Source of the DNA: Membranipora membranacea
Lineage: Eukaryota; Bryozoa; Gymnolaemata; Cheilostomatida; Membraniporidae
Assembly (NCBI GenBank): GCA_914767715.1
Contig: OU612075.1
Location: 12,030,001 to 12,090,000, forward strand
Reading direction: 5' to 3'
Length of the DNA: 60,000 bases
Each line of letters begins with the position of its first letter. The first letter of the stretch is position 1. A program made the translations under genes and the position numbers. This document shows, one piece after another, positions 56,441-60,000 of this stretch. A model generated the notes under the pieces. That model saw nothing but the letters and a program-made list of their open reading frames with translations. It made no database searches and was not told where the DNA came from.

Positions 56441-56629
56441 ATGAAAGATATTCAAGATGTCAAAGCTGGAATGGAAAACTTTTTGTTACTGCTTGCTGTT
56501 GTATATTTCCTTACTCTTGTGATATCCAAAGCTAGAAGAATTAAACTCAAAATAGTTGAGAATATGATTAAAGGAAATGATGAATTCCAACAACGAGAAT
56601 TTGAGCCATTTCATAATGATGCAATATAA
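56441..56629 (+). CDS. Single-span membrane mini-ORF, repeat copy 3
   Basis: 62 residues, the same length as copy 1, with changes only in the tail (DEFQQREFEPFHNDAI). Membrane helix and basic segment unchanged. Confidence 0.3.
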   Translation: MKDIQDVKAGMENFLLLLAVVYFLTLVISKARRIKLKIVENMIKGNDEFQQREFEPFHNDAI

Positions 56630-56633
56630 CTGA

Positions 56634-56879
56634 TATAAATTCGCATACACTGCACACAACCCAGCCAGCAATCTCAGGACGGATGTTGATGTATATAGAG
56701 TCAATGAAAAATATTTTGATGTTTTTCAAACCTTGCCAGTCTTACGCTCTGAGCCTCCTTTTGATTTCACATCCTCATTGTCAGTAGACTTTCCACTTTT
56801 ACTATTTCTACTTTTAGATGAGCCTGCTGATGATACACGCCTCTTTGTAATATCAAATGATGTCAAAATGTGTCAATGA
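56634..56879 (+). CDS. Candidate plus-strand frame after the mini-ORF, copy 3
   Basis: An 81-codon frame with no Met start, so an exon if real: NPASNLRTDVDVYRVNEKYF, then LRSEPPFDFTSSLS, then LLDEPADDTRLFVISND. An acceptor-like ACACAACCCAG sits before ASNLRT. Copies 1 and 2 have a 1-bp difference that breaks the frame before DEPADD. Copy 3 in turn has a 5-bp deletion after SND, where copies 1 and 2 continue MSKCVNEDYNLSSKRALI. The ancestral frame was probably longer than any present copy. Confidence 0.3.
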   Translation, partial: YKFAYTAHNPASNLRTDVDVYRVNEKYFDVFQTLPVLRSEPPFDFTSSLSVDFPLLLFLLLDEPADDTRLFVISNDVKMCQ

Positions 56880-57511
56880 GGATTATAATCTGTCATCTAA
56901 AGGGGCCTTAATAAGACAATTAACATAATTTTGCAATACTTAAAATGCTGGCTGCCAATAATCTTAAACTACTGCTGCAAATTTGTGTTTATTGATTTCT
57001 GTATAGCTGCAAGACAAGTAATTGAGACTTTAATCACAGAGCTTTCACCTAATGGGCAAAAAGTGGGCAAGATAAACGGAACTGAACTATTGCTGAGGCT
57101 TAGAAGAATATCGTCACTGTTTGGCGTTTCAATTATTAAGCTTGTTCTCTAGTTTTGGTATGAAAGTCACTTCCTTAGCAGGAGATCATGCTACATAACT
57201 TCATTAACATATGACAAATATATCATGTAATCGTTACTTTTCATTTCCTTAGATCCAAAGTGACCAACACCTTGAAAGTCTTTGGCCTTGTGCGACAAGG
57301 TTGAATCTTTGATGTGTGTTGGACTGTGATAGTCATACTTTTTGTGTCTGAGTAATAAAATCTCAGAATAGGATATCATTTACTCCATCACAGCATGTTC
57401 CCGATGAGCTCATACTTTAGCAGGGGTTGAGATGATGTATTTTAACCGGTGGAAGCTTGATGGTTTCAGCAAACCCATATCTTGTCTGGACTGCCGATAC
57501 CCTAGGCCATA

Positions 57512-57590
57512 GGTGGGCAACCTTTTCTTAAAAAAGGCCACATTTTCCGCCGGCACAATTCAAAAGGCCGCAGCATATCTTTCAGGCATG
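57512..57590 (+). repeat. hAT-like terminal motif, copies 2 and 3
   Basis: TAGGTGGGCAACCTTTTCTT followed by AAAAAAGGCCACATTTT and AAAAGGCCGCAGCAT. This GTGGGCAA...GGCCACAT order resembles ends of Charlie-type hAT elements. Copy 2 has it at about 39383; copy 1 lacks it because of the 480-bp difference near 32872. The other end was not found. Confidence 0.35.
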
Positions 57591-60000
57591 AAATTGGAAC
57601 TTGAGAGCAATTTTGGCACTACCGTTTTTGTATAAACTAAAACAGATTAATGTCCAAAAACTGCAGTATGTTGCAAAAATCGTCAACTCAGCAGAAATAC
57701 TGCTTTATCTTATCTTCTTTTTGTGAAGTCAATTTACCTCCTGATCTGATTGTGTACATGTATGTATGCCCGTGTTTCATGTGTATGACAAAGTCAGGGT
57801 TGGTGCAAGAGGGGTGCTTAAGTGCCCTCCCAGGGGTTAAAGTGCAAAAAAAGTTCATACAGGGACTGTTTTGATAGAGAAGAAATCAAAGCAAAATTTT
57901 ATTTTGAATATATTTTGCACCCTGTCATAATTTTCACCTTACAGAACCGGCCCTCTTGCAAAGGGGGGAATTTTCTGCAAATGATTGTGAAGTGAAAATG
58001 TAATATGGAACATTTCAACCATAATGCAGGAGTTCCAAGTTCCAATTTTGGAAGAGTTGGGACTCTTATGAAAACCTAGATTGCAAAGTTTGCGATTTTT
58101 AAGGGTCCATTAGCCTCAGCTGATTTAGAAGCACATTACAGGATTTTTTAAAGGCAGAAAATGAGTTTCAGAGTGCACAGCTAGAGAAAATTTTGTAAAA
58201 TTGCCTGAAAATTTGAAATAATGACAAATTTGAGAAGGCTATTGCTCATTTTATTTCCATCGATTCCGTTATAATTTATGAAAACATACCATGGTATACA
58301 TTTTCACAGGCCGACCTATTGATGTAGATTCAATTATTAACAGTTATAATTATAACATACTGATGGTCATATAATTGCTTATGAAGTGTTTCCGAAGATA
58401 ACAGCCTACTGTCACTTATAGATTCCAGTGACAACTGCCTGATAGACTACAAACTAGAATTTTCAAGTTGGAGGCCAGTGCTATGGAATTTTTCATCGAC
58501 AGATAGCCTTGATGAGACTTTGTTAAACAAACCTAGAACGGGTGGATAGCTATGCCCATGTTCTTTCAGTAACAGAAAAACCCCAAAGCAGATTGATGAG
58601 TAGGAAAAGTACATTTCCTCTGTGAGTAATGATATTGGAAAATTCTTGGTACACTGTCAACAGGCTAATTTTAAATTCTGCGTAGGCAATTACAAAATGG
58701 GCTTAGTATTCTCAAATGCGGATATTGCTACACGGAAAGCTCTAATTTGTAGCCTGATAGTGCCAATTTTTTTCCAAAATCCTAACAGTAATTGTATAGT
58801 CAATTGAGACTATGACCCTGAGTTTCTGGGCTAATGATAATTACCGTAACGATATTCAAGGTGAATAACAAACATAAACTGATGACACAGCGTACTGTTA
58901 ACGCAATATTTCAAGTTCTGCACGCAATTAAATGCAATAATAAATCTCTTGAGAGGTAGCTGTCAAGGTACCACCTGACCTTCGAGCAGATGCTTAAGAT
59001 CAATTTGCTTTTCTTGATTCAACTTGAAGATATAAAGAGGAAAACATTAGCATTTGTAATGTTTATTCTCACCCAAACTAATAACAAACTCCTCTCTCCT
59101 TTTAACTTTTTACCGCGGTTAAATGTGTCTGTGTTCTATTGCTCTTTGAGAAGCTACATGGTTGGAGGTTTCATGATATTTGAATGAGACATTTTCCTCA
59201 TGTCTGTTTTCCTTAGAGAGAAATTTTCAGCAAACCATTTTCGATCAAAAGTGATTGGAGTTGCTGCATCTCCTAACTTTTTCATTTTTCAGCCTGTTTT
59301 TGCCAAGAAGTGTGAGCGATCATCCAGTCATGAGGCAGGCGCAATGTACAACTTAATAGACAGATGTGTGGTAGGGCTATGCTAAACATTGATTCTATCA
59401 GGTGAGGAAACAAGTATTACTCGCGAGGCTCATCTGAGGTATCACTAAACAGTAGCTCCCCACGAAGCCTCATGTGCCATGGGAAAATCTTGATCAAAGC
59501 CTGTTTCTGCCTGAATTTTGATTGCCAGAATATTTCCTAAGACCTGTATTCAAATTACCAATAAGAATCGCATTAGATTGCTCATGGTGTGTAATAAACA
59601 CATATCATAATAGGATGTGAAGATTTGGAAAATTTATAATAATCAGCTAAGCAGCCTTGTACACACTTGTACACAAGGTGAGCAGTATGCATTCTCTCAG
59701 TTTTGTAAGCCTACAAGAAAAATTATATAACTATAGCCAATTTTTTTGTTGCCATGCATGTTCATTATAAAGCGGTGCATCACCATTAGCCGATGCTGAT
59801 GCTAACCAGTGAATTCAAGGAACGGTAGAACAGTTAAAAATGTAACACTCACATAAATTATTTTTTCTTCTTTAGTTTCGGTATCATAATATCATCAACA
59901 CTATTCTGCAAACATATACAGTCAGTAGTAACAGCATGCCCCTAGCTGGGGTCACAAAAGGGACAGATCAAATACTAGATATGTAATTGATCAATGCCAA

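Larger units (their letters stand above)
49189..60000. repeat. Segmental repeat, copy 3 (runs off window)
   Basis: Colinear with copies 1 and 2. It carries polycystin exons C, B and A, then a deletion at about 50584 that joins the upstream part of exon A's intron to sequence matching 25812 of copy 1, removing exon Z. It then carries the 3.24-kb TA-flanked insertion and continues to the window end, matching copy 2 up to about 41774. Confidence 0.9.

Noticed and set aside
1-60000. CRISPR arrays, bacterial operons, rRNA genes
   Set aside because: None seen; gene structure and transposons are those of an animal nuclear genome.

Overview
This is animal (metazoan) nuclear DNA. It is AT-rich, its genes are split by many short introns with GT-AG borders, and it carries a 7TM receptor, a TMEM26-family gene, polycystin-type exons, a eukaryotic tRNA-Gly and several classes of eukaryotic transposon. 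The sequence does not let me name the species; an invertebrate or early-branching animal fits best.

Layout. 1-4.9 kb: no gene I can defend, apart from a four-fold octamer repeat at 567-607. 4.9-6.0 kb: an intronless class-A-like GPCR on the minus strand. 6.2-7.0 kb: two weak plus-strand frames. 7.2-17.2 kb: an eleven-exon minus-strand gene whose splice phases all agree, giving a 613-aa TMEM26-like membrane protein with a long lysine-rich tail. 17.6-20.2 kb: a small plus-strand terminal exon, tRNA-Gly(UCC), and two cysteine-rich minus-strand exons, one with a Thr/Pro/Ser stalk.

20.8-60 kb: a three-copy direct segmental repeat. Copy 1 is about 20.84-34.22 kb, copy 2 about 34.22 to at least 41.77 kb, and copy 3 runs from 49.19 kb off the window. 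Copies 1 and 2 abut directly. Copies 2 and 3 are separated by about 5 kb of single-copy DNA and a degenerate LINE. Each copy carries minus-strand exons of a polycystin-domain (PKD-like) membrane protein, and each is broken differently: nonsense codons in copy 1, truncation in copy 2, frameshifts and an exon loss in copy 3.

Because the copies serve as each other's empty sites, transposon insertions can be defined to the base. Copy 1 holds a 2.53-kb P-like element with a THAP gene, 8-bp target duplications and long inverted repeats. Copy 3 holds a 3.24-kb element with TA target duplications and a nested 362-bp hAT-type MITE. Copy 1 also has a SINE-like insertion and a 3.5-kb indel that carries unrelated exons between 9-bp direct repeats. 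The region reads as a decaying tandem gene cluster repeatedly hit by transposons. The most useful outcomes are the THAP element, the large TA-flanked element and the exon-carrying indel.
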